Numbered from the stretch's first letter, positions 24,664 to 33,891 are shown. The stretch is 64,000 nt of DNA from VBDM01 sp035651815 (GCA_035651815.1 DASRFB010000133.1:1-64000), one strand, 5' to 3'. Program-made: numbers and translations. The notes: generated by a model from the letters alone, not told the origin.

Positions 24664-26384
24664 TGCACCATTTCGACGGGTACGTCGAAGAGCTCGAACA
24701 GGCAGGAGCGGCCGGCGAGGCCGGCGAGCTTCACCCGGCGGCGATCGAGGTCCGCGAAATGGCGGACCGCGCCGGTCTCGGGATCCGGGACGTCCACGCC
24801 CGTCAAAAATCCCGAAAGCGGCGCGGCCCCACCGGGCGGAGCCGTCGGGCTCACGTGCGTGAACGCGGTGCCGGTCTCGCGGGCGTGACAGCCGTTGCAG
24901 GTGTTGAGGGAGAAGTGGAAGCGCAGATCGGGGGTCGCGATCGCGGTCGGCGTCGGGCCGGTCCAGTACGTTCCGGTCTGCGCCCGCGCGTGCCCGCCGA
25001 GAAACGGCGTCCGGGGCGGGTTCTCGTCGGGAACGACGTGCCGGTCGGCGAGGATCGCGGGTGCGTTGGCGTTGACGAAGGCCGCGAGCGCCGCCGTTCG
25101 GTCGGCCGAGCTCCTTGGCGTCCGCTGCACCGGCGCCGGCTCGAGCCAGCCGCTCGTCCGCAGGCGGAACTCGCGCATGTCCCACGCGCTCTCCCCCGGC
25201 TGGGAGAGATCCGCGAGCGCGATCTCGTTGGTCCGGATCTGCGCGAGCGCGCTCCCGTTCGGACGCGACGGGGCCGCGCCGGCGCGCGCGAACTGCTCGG
25301 TGATCGCCGCGAGCGCCGTATCATAGGCGGGCGATCCGAGCGGATGCCGGCCGAGGTCCGCCCACTGCCGCGCCCACGCGCGCAGCTCGCCGCAGCCGCT
25401 CCGCTCGATCTCGTACTCGACGATCACCGTGAAGCGGAGCGGGACGCACGACGGCGGCGGAGCGATCGCGCCGAAGACGAAGCGCGCCTCGCCCGCGCTG
25501 CCGGGCCCGAAGACGAGGTCGTCGGCGAGATCGATGCGATTGACGATCGCGAGGAGCCGGAAGGGCGCTTTCGCGAGGTCGAGCGGTCCGCCGGGCGTCG
25601 TGCGCGGCCAGGGATCGAGGATCGCGCTCTGGACGAGCGGTCGCTTGCCGACGACGTCGCCGTTCACGGTTTGATCCGATTGCCACCGCGTGAGCCAGTC
25701 GCGAACGAGGACGGAGGGATCGACCGATCCGGCCATCTGCTGCACGAGGTACCCGAACGTCCACTTGCCCATCGGCGTTCCGGCCCCGGTACACGGGTCG
25801 AACGTCCGCGACGGGTCGTTCACGACCGCGGGGTCGACGATCACGAGCGAGCGCGCGGCATCGATCTCCTCGGGCGCGACCCATTCCGCCGAAAGGGGGA
25901 ACGCGCCGCCGGAGAGCGCTCGCTCGACGTCGAGCGGCGGCAGCGGGACGTCCCCGATCTTGACGCGCCCCCGATACGCGGGGAACGCGAGCGGTCGCCC
26001 GAGGGTCTCGCGCAGCGCATCGAGGTCCTTCTGGCGGGCGGCGAGTGCCCGGACGTCGAGCGGCACCGTTCCGACGAAGGCCCCGCGCTCCGCGTCGCTC
26101 CGCGCGAGCAGAACCCGCTCCCCGTCGACGTCGATCGCGACGCGATCGGGCAGTCGCTCGGCGCGCTCGAAGCGCACCCGGATGCGCGCCCGGCCGCCCT
26201 CGGACGACAGCACCTCGACGGACTCGGCGCGAGGCGGGTCGCCTCGAACGAGATCGTCGGACGGCGGCGAGGTGCGCGCCCCCAGGGTTGCGTCGGCCGG
26301 GCGCGCCGTCCCCGCCGAAGGTCCGGTGACGACGAGTGCCGCCACGCACGCCGCGCGCAAAGCGAACAATCCGCGAGCTTTCAT
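24660..26384 (-). CDS. Secreted protein with one CxxCH heme motif, unknown function
   Basis: A 574-residue exported protein. The signal peptide runs MKARGLFALRAACVAALVV with cleavage near GTARPA. The body has no domain I can name, but contains repeated ordered segments such as FRLLAIVNRIDLADD and FTVIVEYEI, and near the C-terminus NTCNGCHARETG, whose C496-x-x-C-H500 is a covalent heme c site, so it is probably a periplasmic cytochrome-like protein. I chose ATG at 26384 because the signal peptide starts there; a start 14 codons upstream is possible. Its stop overlaps the TTG of the cyclase regulator, linking an exported redox protein to a signalling protein. Confidence 0.8.
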   Translation of the reverse strand: MKARGLFALRAACVAALVVTGPSAGTARPADATLGARTSPPSDDLVRGDPPRAESVEVLSSEGGRARIRVRFERAERLPDRVAIDVDGERVLLARSDAERGAFVGTVPLDVRALAARQKDLDALRETLGRPLAFPAYRGRVKIGDVPLPPLDVERALSGGAFPLSAEWVAPEEIDAARSLVIVDPAVVNDPSRTFDPCTGAGTPMGKWTFGYLVQQMAGSVDPSVLVRDWLTRWQSDQTVNGDVVGKRPLVQSAILDPWPRTTPGGPLDLAKAPFRLLAIVNRIDLADDLVFGPGSAGEARFVFGAIAPPPSCVPLRFTVIVEYEIERSGCGELRAWARQWADLGRHPLGSPAYDTALAAITEQFARAGAAPSRPNGSALAQIRTNEIALADLSQPGESAWDMREFRLRTSGWLEPAPVQRTPRSSADRTAALAAFVNANAPAILADRHVVPDENPPRTPFLGGHARAQTGTYWTGPTPTAIATPDLRFHFSLNTCNGCHARETGTAFTHVSPTAPPGGAAPLSGFLTGVDVPDPETGAVRHFADLDRRRVKLAGLAGRSCLFELFDVPVEMVH

Positions 26385-26574
26385 CGCCGCGGACTGTAGT
26401 TCGGTCGTCGTCGGTGCGGCAATCACTCCACCGCCCGACGCGCCGCGCCCCGACCACCTATCTGCTCGGTTTCGGCGCTGCTAGCGTCGCACCGGATCCA
26501 GAGCACGGCTGCAGGGGCGCGGTGCTCGAGAAGCGCCCTTGCCGTCGCGCAACAGCACTTCGGGAGGAACGTCC

Positions 26575-27375
26575 ATGGCTCACTTGCTTCGCCCGTCGTC
26601 CTGGTCGGCGGCCTTCGCGATCGGCTTCGCGATGTTTGCAGCGAGCGCCGCGCCGTGCGCGGCTCAGGACCAGGCCTGCCAGTTCGAGGTCTCGCTGCCC
26701 GGCTCCCGTACGTCGACCCACAAGATCGATGCCCCCGGGATCTACTGCCTCACGACCGATGTGAACATGGCGCCCAGCTTCACGTTCGGTAACGCCGTGG
26801 AGATCGAGGCGAACAACGTGCTTCTCGACCTGAACGGCCACAAGATCGGCGGCCAGGGTGCCGGGCTCGGCACGATGGCGATCGGCATCCGCGCCCTCCA
26901 CCGGAAGAACGTGACGATCAAGAACGGCACCATCCGCGGCTTCTTCACCGGCATCGACCTGACCGACGAGTCCTCGGCAGGGCACGTCGTGGAGGGCGTT
27001 CGGCTGGATTCGAACACGCGCACGGGAATGGCGCTCGAAGGCGTCGGCCACATCGTTCGCGGCAATCAGATCGTGAATACCGGCGGCACGACCGCGCTCG
27101 GACCCGATGCCGACGCGATCGCGATCAACGTGCAGGGCAGCTCCGGCGTCCGGCTGCTGAACAACGACGTGATCGGCGTCGCGCCGACCGGCACGGGCGT
27201 CGGCCGGGCGATCTTTCTGTCGGGCGGAGCGGTCGATGCGCTCATCGTCGAAAATCGCATCACCGATGCCGACCGCGGCGTCGAGATTCTCGGAAGCGGC
27301 AAGTTTCGCGACAACCTGACGGTCAACGTCGACAACCCGTTCAGCGGCGGGACGAACGTCGGCGGGAACGACTAG
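26575..27375 (+). CDS. Secreted right-handed beta-helix protein
   Basis: A 266-residue exported protein. A signal peptide covers about 1-32 (hydrophobic core AAFAIGFAMFAASAAP, likely cut at AQA or CAA). The mature part shows parallel beta-helix turns: VEIEANNVLLDLNGHKI, IGIRALHRKNVTIKNGTIRGF, GHVVEGVRLDSNTRTGMAL and VRLLNNDVIGV, typical of pectate-lyase-like or NosD-like folds. No clear lyase catalytic set is visible. GGGAGG before the ATG at 26575 sets the start. It is divergent from the cytochrome-like gene across 190 bases in which I see no clear promoter. Confidence 0.82.
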   Translation: MAHLLRPSSWSAAFAIGFAMFAASAAPCAAQDQACQFEVSLPGSRTSTHKIDAPGIYCLTTDVNMAPSFTFGNAVEIEANNVLLDLNGHKIGGQGAGLGTMAIGIRALHRKNVTIKNGTIRGFFTGIDLTDESSAGHVVEGVRLDSNTRTGMALEGVGHIVRGNQIVNTGGTTALGPDADAIAINVQGSSGVRLLNNDVIGVAPTGTGVGRAIFLSGGAVDALIVENRITDADRGVEILGSGKFRDNLTVNVDNPFSGGTNVGGND

Positions 27376-27490
27376 CGCGCGAGAACCCGTCGCGTCGTCG
27401 CGCCTGGCAGAAATTCGGTTGACGACGACGCTCGGGTCGTCTTGACCGTCGCGTGCGCCCGGGCTCGGGAGGAGCCGTCGACCGGCACGC

Positions 27491-27784
27491 GTGGGGCCAA
27501 ATGGACCGCAGGGGAAGATCAACGCGTTCGAATCCGACGTCGTATCGCAGCTGCGCTCCCGCCCGAGCGAGTGTGCGCGCGAGAAGCTGCAGGCCGGACG
27601 AGCTTCGAGCAATGCTGGGCCAAGCCGGTCCACTGGGGTCTTCCTGTCGACCCGGGGTGTGTTGCCGCCAACCTTGCTGCGCTTTACGGAGAGGGCGGAG
27701 TGCCTGGCGCCGGCCGACGTGACGACGGTTCGGGGCCAGATCGACTCGGTCGTGAGCGACGTCACCGGGATGCTGGTGCCGTAG
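27491..27784 (+). pseudogene. Probable frameshifted remnant of a small gene
   Basis: Only fragments read like protein, and they switch frame. Frame of 27491: KINAFESDVVSQLRSRPSE, later CLAPADVTTVRGQIDSVV. Between them, from about 27600 to 27690, the protein-like reading is in the next frame: TSFEQCWAKPVHWGLPVDPG then CVAANLAALYGEGG. A pair of opposite frameshifts would explain this. A genuine 97-residue gene starting at GTG 27491 remains possible. I recognise no family. The stop at 27784 lies ten bases before a strong terminator hairpin, as expected for the 3' end of a former gene. Confidence 0.35.
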
Positions 27785-27793
27785 GAAGCGTCG

Positions 27794-27824
27794 GTGACGG
27801 CGCGGCGGCGGGCCGCGCCGTCAC
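27794..27824. terminator. Perfect 13-bp hairpin between convergent units
   Basis: GTGACGGCGCGGC (27794-27806) and its exact complement (27812-27824) flank a five-base GGCGG loop. It separates the plus-strand remnant from the minus-strand radical SAM gene, whose stop codon lies inside the right arm. The stem is strong enough to act in both directions, although no T-run is present. Confidence 0.6.
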
Positions 27825-29248
27825 AGGCTGTGCGTCGACGCGAAGAGCCCGTTCCGTAGCCCGGAGAACAGCGCGAGATTGTTCCGCAGCATGCGGCCGC
27901 GGAACTCCGGGAAGTCGTGGAAGAAGCGGCTCCGGAGCGCGGCGCGCGGGTCGAAGTAGAGCTTCATGCTCTCCCACAGCATCGCGCGCGCGATCTGCGC
28001 GCTCGTCAGGTGGCGCGTGCGGACGTTCGCCATGTAGCCGTTGTAGCGCGTCAGGTCGTCGGGGTTCGTGACCAGGCCCTCCGCGACCAGCGAATCGCGC
28101 ATCTCGGTGCGCGGGTACGGCGTCAAGCACTGCACGATCGGGAAGTCGAGCGCGAGGTCGCGCGCGTAGCGGAAGGTGCGGCGGATCGCGGCGCGGTCGT
28201 CGTCGGGGTTGCCGACGATGAAGCCGCCGACCGCCTTGATGCCGTTCTCCTGCAGGAGCCGGACGGCGCGCGGGGTCTCGTCCTCGACCTTGCCGCGCTT
28301 CGCGCCGATGTCGAGCGCCGCGACGTTGGAGTCCTCGGCGTTCTCGATGCCCATGAAGACGGTGTCGAAGCCGGCGCGCGCCATCGCGGGCGCCAGCGTC
28401 GGGTCCTTGGCGATCCCGTGCACGGACGCCTGCACGATGTAGCGCAGGTGGTGGAGCCCGGCCGCGACGATCTCCTCGCAGAGCTCCTTGAAGCGCGGCA
28501 CGTCGATCGTGATGTTGTCGTCGACGAAGAAGACGCCGCGCACGCCGCGCCGGTCGAGCGAGCGCAGGTCCTCGAGGACGCGCGCGATCGGAAAGCGGCG
28601 GAAGGTGCGGCCGTACATGCGACGGATCGAGCAGAACGTGCAGGGGAGGGGACAGCCGCGCGTCGTCTCGGCGACGTCGAACGTGCGGTCGAAGTAGAAG
28701 GCGCCGTCCCATGCGCGCGCCTCGCGCCGCGGGAGCGGGAGCGAGTCGAGCTCGAGGAGGGCGCCGTCGGCGTTGTGGTGCCAGTCGCGCGGGCCGCGCC
28801 ACGAGAGGCCGGGGACGCCGCCGAGGTCGCCGCCGCTGCCGACCAGGACGTCGACGAGCTGGCGGAACGGACGCTCGCCCTCGCCGCGCACGATGAAGTC
28901 GAAGACCTCGCCGTCGCGCGCGGCGATCTGGTCGGAGAGCACGGTCGCGTGGTAGCCGCCGAGCACGTGCAGGACGCGCGGCGACTCGCGGCGCACGGCG
29001 AACGCGAGCCGGCGCGCTGTCTCGTACTGGAACGACATCGCAGAGTATCCGACCAGGTCGGGATCGAACGTCCGCACCTCCGAGAGCACCTGCTCCCGGA
29101 CGCCGTGCGGCCGCAGCACGAGGTCGAGGATCCGGACGTCGTGCTCGGGCACCTGGGCCGCGATCGAGCAGAGCCCGAGGTTCGGGAACTTCATGACCCG
29201 GTCGAGCGACGCCGCCGTATCCGGCATCGCCACCAGCAGAATGCGCAT
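27821..29248 (-). CDS. B12-binding radical SAM protein
   Basis: A 475-residue enzyme. The N-terminal part (ILLVAMPDTAAS, then DPDLVGYSAMSFQYETARR, VLGGYHATVL and IVRGEGERPFRQLVD) is a cobalamin-binding-like Rossmann domain. The radical SAM cluster motif is TTRGCPLPCTFCSIRRMYG (three Cys binding the 4Fe-4S), followed by FFVDDNITID and MGIENAED typical of the B12-radical SAM class. Members perform methylations and rearrangements in lipids, cofactors or natural products; the substrate is not evident. ATG at 29248 was chosen because the strand IRILLVAM-type start begins there; an in-frame start 12 codons upstream adds Gly-rich residues. Confidence 0.88.
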   Translation of the reverse strand: MRILLVAMPDTAASLDRVMKFPNLGLCSIAAQVPEHDVRILDLVLRPHGVREQVLSEVRTFDPDLVGYSAMSFQYETARRLAFAVRRESPRVLHVLGGYHATVLSDQIAARDGEVFDFIVRGEGERPFRQLVDVLVGSGGDLGGVPGLSWRGPRDWHHNADGALLELDSLPLPRREARAWDGAFYFDRTFDVAETTRGCPLPCTFCSIRRMYGRTFRRFPIARVLEDLRSLDRRGVRGVFFVDDNITIDVPRFKELCEEIVAAGLHHLRYIVQASVHGIAKDPTLAPAMARAGFDTVFMGIENAEDSNVAALDIGAKRGKVEDETPRAVRLLQENGIKAVGGFIVGNPDDDRAAIRRTFRYARDLALDFPIVQCLTPYPRTEMRDSLVAEGLVTNPDDLTRYNGYMANVRTRHLTSAQIARAMLWESMKLYFDPRAALRSRFFHDFPEFRGRMLRNNLALFSGLRNGLFASTHSL

Positions 29249-29315
29249 GACTTCGAGCGTCGGCCCGCCGCCGCCGAGTGTCAAATACGCGAGAGCTCCC
29301 GGCGCGGGGACCGCG

Positions 29316-30014
29316 TCAGGTCAGCGGCGACCAGGGGACCGTCCTCAGCAATCGGCTTCGCCACTGGTCGCGGAGCTCGAGCGCGTCGTGCATCCAGGTG
29401 CCGGGCTCGCGAAAGCGATCCGGGACCTCGCGCGTGAGGAGCGGAACCAGGAAGTCCGCCCGAACCACCTTCTGCCAGAGGATCACCTCGCGCCGGCGTC
29501 CGGCGCCGTACGCCGTCCGGAAGCTCGCCTCGACCGTCAGGATCTCGCCGCGCTCCCGCATCTCGCGCGCGTAGTGCGACCCCGACCGCTCGACGTAGTC
29601 CTCGAGCTTCCCGGCATCGGGCCACACGGTGTCCTCCATGAACAGCGTCGGCTCGCGCTCCGCGAGCGCGCCCGGGAGATCGCCGAAGCGGACCTGCTGC
29701 AGCTTCGACCACGGCAGCGGGACGAGCACCTTGGCGTGCGCGTCGTAGCGCAGCTCGTCGAGCCGACGGACGGCGTCGCGCAGATCGCCCCCGTCGATGC
29801 GCCGGACGAGTCGCTCCCACGCGGCGCCGTCCTTCACCGCGGTGATCGTGACGACGCGATACGACGGACCGCTCCCGTGCGCGTGGTGGAGGAAGTAGAG
29901 AAGCCGCGCGTCGTCGTCACGCGCGAGCGCGGGGCGCCATTCGTCGCGCACGGCAGCCTCGAACTCCTTCTCGCGCCGGCCCCGGACCTCGTGCTCCTCG
30001 TGGACGAACAGCAT
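29316..30014 (-). CDS. Hypothetical protein with two similar halves
   Basis: A 232-residue protein with no signal or membrane segment. Residues 1-70 (MLFVHEEHEVRG, then RVVTITAVKDGAAWERL) and about 120-200 (TLFMEDTVWPDAGKLEDYV, then REVILWQKVVRADFLVPLL) look like two copies of the same strand-helix-strand unit, as in dimeric alpha/beta barrel (NIPSNAP- or ABM-like) proteins. That fold is inference; I do not recognise a named family. It is upstream of the radical SAM gene on the same strand, 67 bases apart, so a joint role is possible. Confidence 0.7.
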   Translation of the reverse strand: MLFVHEEHEVRGRREKEFEAAVRDEWRPALARDDDARLLYFLHHAHGSGPSYRVVTITAVKDGAAWERLVRRIDGGDLRDAVRRLDELRYDAHAKVLVPLPWSKLQQVRFGDLPGALAEREPTLFMEDTVWPDAGKLEDYVERSGSHYAREMRERGEILTVEASFRTAYGAGRRREVILWQKVVRADFLVPLLTREVPDRFREPGTWMHDALELRDQWRSRLLRTVPWSPLT

Positions 30015-30172
30015 GCCGAACCCTCCCTCGCTCCCGCGACGCTAGCACGGCCGAGACCGCGGAGTCGCGGTTGACATGGCGCCGGCAGTCGCCCAGAACG
30101 CGACGTCGGTCCGGGAGCCAGCAGATTCCGGGCGGGAGGGCGCGTGCGATGCGACGCGCAGGGGAGATGCGG

Positions 30173-30715
30173 ATGAACGATCGAATCGGGCGGCGGCGCG
30201 CGGCGGGGGCGGCCGTGCGCTGCGCGGCGGCGGGGGCGGCGATCGCGACCGTCCTCGTCCTCGGCGCGTGCTGGCAGAACCCCACCGGGACCCGAGGCGA
30301 GCTCCGGAACGAGGAGGAGTACGCGGCCTACCGCCTGCCCGGGACGGGGGTCATCGAAGGACAGGTGCTCATCGATCTGCCCTCGGGCGAGAAGCTCTAC
30401 GGCGGCGAGTGCCAGGTGCGCCTCCTTCCGGTCACGACGTCGACCAGGAAGTACTTCGAGTCGGTCGTCCTGACCGGAGAGGTGAAGCCGGTCCCGACGG
30501 AGATGGAGCAGGTCTCGTGGCTCGAGCGCGCCGACGCGCTCGGTCGCTTCCGATTCATCAATCTGCCGGGCGGGAACTACTACGTGATCTGTCCGATGGC
30601 CTGGGTGCAGAACGGTGCGACGCGCGAGGGCATCGCCTTCGCGCAGACCGCGCTCTCGCCCGGAGAAAAGGCGGCCGTCGTCGTCACGCGCGGGACGGGC
30701 AGCTCGGGCGGCTGA
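30173..30715 (+). CDS. Lipoprotein, unknown function
   Basis: A 180-residue predicted lipoprotein. A hydrophobic signal ends in the lipobox VLVLGAC (Cys near residue 29). The mature part includes GTGVIEGQVLIDLPSGE, then VRLLPVTTSTRKYFE and FRFINLPGGNYYVICPM, which resembles a carboxypeptidase-regulatory-like beta-sandwich, where polar additives are often presented as a modular surface domain; this is inference. ATG at 30173 follows GGGGAGATGCGG; the in-frame ATG two codons earlier is an alternative. It is followed by the Yej transporter genes after 118 bases. Confidence 0.78.
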   Translation: MNDRIGRRRAAGAAVRCAAAGAAIATVLVLGACWQNPTGTRGELRNEEEYAAYRLPGTGVIEGQVLIDLPSGEKLYGGECQVRLLPVTTSTRKYFESVVLTGEVKPVPTEMEQVSWLERADALGRFRFINLPGGNYYVICPMAWVQNGATREGIAFAQTALSPGEKAAVVVTRGTGSSGG

Positions 30716-30833
30716 GCCCAGGCCAGCCCGCCACAGCACTCGACGGCGGCTTCGTCGCGACGAGGCGCGGCGCGATCCGGGCGTGGGCGGCATCCGATGG
30801 CGAAGCCGGAACGATTCCCGGTAAGCTCGTGGG

Positions 30834-32780
30834 ATGCGTTTCGTGTCCTTCCGGTCGCTCACCGCGCCGTGCGCCGTCGCAGCGTTCCTCTCCCTGGCGC
30901 CGCATCTCGCTCGCGCGGCCGCGACCCCGGCGCCCGGGGCGCCGACGGCGACCGCCTCACCGGCGGCCAAGGGCGCGCCGCCCGCCGCGGGCGCCGGAGC
31001 GGGAGTCTACTCGGGCCACGGCATCGCCATGCACGGCGACCTCAAGTACCCGGCCGGCTTCAAGCACTTCGACTACGTGAACCCGAGCGCGCCGAAGGGC
31101 GGAGAGGTGAAGCAGTCCACGGTCGGGACGTTCGACAGCTTCAACCCGTTCATCGTGCGCGGGAACCCGGCGGCCGGGATCGCGCGCATCTACGACACGC
31201 TGCTGTCGCCGAGCGCGGACGAGCCGTTCAGCGAGTACGGCCTCCTCGCGGAGAAGGTCGAGACGCCGGCCGACCGCTCGTGGGTCGCGTTCACGCTCCG
31301 GCCGGAGGCGCGCTGGCACGACGGCAAGCCGATCACGGTCGAGGACGTGATCTGGTCGTTCGAGACGCTGCGGGCCAAGGGGCAGCCCTTCTACCGCGCG
31401 TACTACGACGGGGTCGCGAAGGTCGAGAAGACGGGCGACCGCACCGTCAAGTTCACGTTCAAGCCGGGCCAGAACCGCGAGCTGCCTCTCATCCTCGGGC
31501 AGCTCGTCGTCCTGCCGAAGCACTGGTGGGAGAAGCGCGAGTTCGACAGCACCTCGCTCGACCCGCCGCTCGGGAGCGCCGCCTACAAGATCGACTCCTT
31601 CGATGCCGGCCGCCGCATCGTCTACCGCCGCGTCCCCGACTACTGGGGCAAGGACCTCGCGGTGAACGTCGGCCGCGACAACTTCGACGCGATCGTCGTC
31701 GACTACTACCGCGACGACACCGTCGAGCTGGAGGCGTTCAAGGCCGGCGAGTACGACCTCCGTCCCGAGACGTCGGCGAAGAACTGGGCGACCGCGTACG
31801 ACTTCCCGGCGATCCAGCAGGGCCTCGTCAAGAAGGAGCAGTTCCCGCACTCGCGCCCCGCCGGGATGCAGGGCTTCGCGTTCAACACCCGGCGCGCGCA
31901 GTTCCAGGACGCGCGCGTGCGCGAGGCGCTCGACTGGGCGTTCGACTTCGAGTGGTCGAACAAGACGCTCTTCTACGACCAGTACAAGCGCACGCGGAGC
32001 TACTTCGACAACTCCGAGCTCGCGGCGACGGGCCTTCCGAGCGACGCCGAGAAGGCGGTCCTCGAGCCGTGGCGCGGCAAGATCCCGGACGAGGTATTCA
32101 CGGCGGAGTACCAGCCGCCCAAGACCGACGGCTCCGGCAACAACCGCGACAATTTGAAGCGCGCCGTCGACCTGCTGAAGGCCGCCGGCTGGCAGATCGA
32201 CCCGCAGACGCGGAAGCTCAAGAACGCCGCGGGCCAGCCGCTCGAGTTCGAGATCCTGCTCGTCAACCCGTCCTTCGAGCGCGTCGTGCTGCCGTACGCG
32301 AAGAACCTCGAGCGGCTCGGGATCACGGCGAACGTCCGCACCGTCGACAGCGCGCAGTACCGTCGCCGCCTCGACGACTTCGACTTCGACGTGATCGTCG
32401 CGAGCTTCCCGGAGTCGATGTCTCCCGGCAACGAACAGCGCTCGTTCTGGGGATCGGCGTTCGCCGACAAGCCGGGCAGCGACAACGTGATCGGCATCAA
32501 GAGCCCGGCGATCGACGCGCTCGCGGAGGCGATCATCGCCGCGCCGGACCGGAAGAGCCTCGTCGACCGCACGCGCGCGCTCGACCGCGTACTGCAGTGG
32601 TCGCACTGGGTCGTGCCGAACTGGCACATCCCGTACGATCGCGTCGCCTACTGGGACAAGTTCGGGCGACCGGACAAGGTTCCGGACCAGGGCGTGCAGA
32701 TCGACACCTGGTGGGTCGACGCCGACAAGGCGGCGAAGCTCCGCGAGCGAAAGGGCGCGCCCCCGGCCAAGCGCTCGTGA
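30834..32780 (+). CDS. yejA: Oligopeptide ABC transporter substrate-binding protein, YejA-like
   Basis: A 648-residue family 5 extracellular solute-binding protein. A signal peptide (to about residue 30) and a Pro/Ala-rich spacer come first. The mature part begins with the YejA-type stretch GIAMHGDLKYPAGFKHFDYVNPSAPKGGEV, then VGTFDSFNPFIVRG, WHDGKPITVEDVIWSFETL and IQQGLVKKEQFPHSRPAGMQGF. YejA relatives capture oligopeptides, including peptide antibiotics such as microcin C, in the periplasm. It is seven bases upstream of yejB, the first gene of the transporter operon. The start ATG at 30834 has no strong ribosome site. Confidence 0.9.
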   Translation: MRFVSFRSLTAPCAVAAFLSLAPHLARAAATPAPGAPTATASPAAKGAPPAAGAGAGVYSGHGIAMHGDLKYPAGFKHFDYVNPSAPKGGEVKQSTVGTFDSFNPFIVRGNPAAGIARIYDTLLSPSADEPFSEYGLLAEKVETPADRSWVAFTLRPEARWHDGKPITVEDVIWSFETLRAKGQPFYRAYYDGVAKVEKTGDRTVKFTFKPGQNRELPLILGQLVVLPKHWWEKREFDSTSLDPPLGSAAYKIDSFDAGRRIVYRRVPDYWGKDLAVNVGRDNFDAIVVDYYRDDTVELEAFKAGEYDLRPETSAKNWATAYDFPAIQQGLVKKEQFPHSRPAGMQGFAFNTRRAQFQDARVREALDWAFDFEWSNKTLFYDQYKRTRSYFDNSELAATGLPSDAEKAVLEPWRGKIPDEVFTAEYQPPKTDGSGNNRDNLKRAVDLLKAAGWQIDPQTRKLKNAAGQPLEFEILLVNPSFERVVLPYAKNLERLGITANVRTVDSAQYRRRLDDFDFDVIVASFPESMSPGNEQRSFWGSAFADKPGSDNVIGIKSPAIDALAEAIIAAPDRKSLVDRTRALDRVLQWSHWVVPNWHIPYDRVAYWDKFGRPDKVPDQGVQIDTWWVDADKAAKLRERKGAPPAKRS

Positions 32781-32787
32781 CGCGGCG

Positions 32788-33891
32788 ATGACCGCCTACC
32801 TCGTTCGCCGGCTGCTGCTCATGATCCCGACGATCTTCGGGATCATGGTGCTGAACTTCGTCATCATCCACGCGGCGCCCGGCGGGCCCGTGGAGCAGAT
32901 CCTCGCCAAGGTGCGCGGCACCGACGTCCAGGCGACGGCGCGCCTCGGCGGCGCGCAGGGCGAGGCCGGCGGTCGGCCGCTTCCCGCCGCCGCGTCGAGC
33001 GCCGCGAGCCGCTACCACGGAGCGCAGGGCATCGACCCGGAGTTCATCCGTCAGCTCGAGAAGCAGTTCGGCTTCGACAAGCCCGCGCACGAGCGCTTCG
33101 TGCTCATGATGGGCCGCTTCCTCCGCTTCGACTTCGGCAAGAGCTTCTTCCGCGACCGCTCGGTCATCGAGCTGGTGCTCGAGCGGATGCCGGTCTCCAT
33201 CTCGCTCGGCCTCTGGACGACGCTGCTCGTCTACGTCGTCTCCATCCCGCTCGGCATCGCGAAGGCGGTGCGCGACGGCTCGCGCTTCGACGTGTGGACC
33301 TCGGGCCTGGTCATCGTCGGCAACGCGATCCCGGGCTTCCTGTTCGCGATCCTGCTCATCATCCTCTTCGCCGGCGGCCGCTACTTCGAGTGGTTTCCGC
33401 TGCGCGGCCTCGTCTCGGACGACTTCGCGCAGCTCTCGCTCGCCGGCAAGGTCCGCGACTACTTCTGGCACATGACGCTGCCGGTCCTCTCGATGGTGAT
33501 CGGGGGCTTCGCCGGCTTGACGCTCCTCACGAAGAACTCGTTCCTCGACCAGATCAGCCAGCAGTACGTGACCACCGCGCGCGCGAAGGGCCTGGGCGAG
33601 GGCCGCGTGCTCTACGGCCACGTCTTCCGGAACGCGATGCTCATCGTGATCGCCGGCTTCCCGGGCGCCTTCGTCGGCGTGCTCTTCACGGGCGCGCTCC
33701 TCACCGAGGTGATCTTCTCGCTCGACGGGCTCGGGCTCCTCGGCTTCGAGGCGGCGATCAATCGCGACTACCCGGTGATGTTCGGCACGCTCTACGTCTT
33801 CACGCTGCTCGGGCTCGTGATGAAGCTCATCGAGGACTTGACGTACGTGGCGGTCGATCCCCGCATCGATTTCGAGAGCCGTGACGTCTGA
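32788..33891 (+). CDS. yejB: Oligopeptide ABC transporter permease, YejB-like
   Basis: A 367-residue inner-membrane permease of the DppB/OppB class. It has an N-terminal TM (LLLMIPTIFGIMVLNFVI), a hydrophilic insert of about 60 residues (GGPVEQILAKVRGTDV and on) that is characteristic of YejB, and further membrane segments. The cytoplasmic coupling loop is TTARAKGLGEGRVLYGHVFRNAM. Its last 11 bases overlap the GTG of the next gene. It pairs with the permease half of the following fusion protein to form the translocation pore. Confidence 0.92.
   Translation: MTAYLVRRLLLMIPTIFGIMVLNFVIIHAAPGGPVEQILAKVRGTDVQATARLGGAQGEAGGRPLPAAASSAASRYHGAQGIDPEFIRQLEKQFGFDKPAHERFVLMMGRFLRFDFGKSFFRDRSVIELVLERMPVSISLGLWTTLLVYVVSIPLGIAKAVRDGSRFDVWTSGLVIVGNAIPGFLFAILLIILFAGGRYFEWFPLRGLVSDDFAQLSLAGKVRDYFWHMTLPVLSMVIGGFAGLTLLTKNSFLDQISQQYVTTARAKGLGEGRVLYGHVFRNAMLIVIAGFPGAFVGVLFTGALLTEVIFSLDGLGLLGFEAAINRDYPVMFGTLYVFTLLGLVMKLIEDLTYVAVDPRIDFESRDV

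Noticed and set aside
30015..30172. Promoter with TTGACA at 30071 upstream of the lipoprotein gene
   Set aside because: The -35 box is perfect, but the best -10 at proper spacing (30094-30099) matches the consensus at only three positions, so I do not call it.
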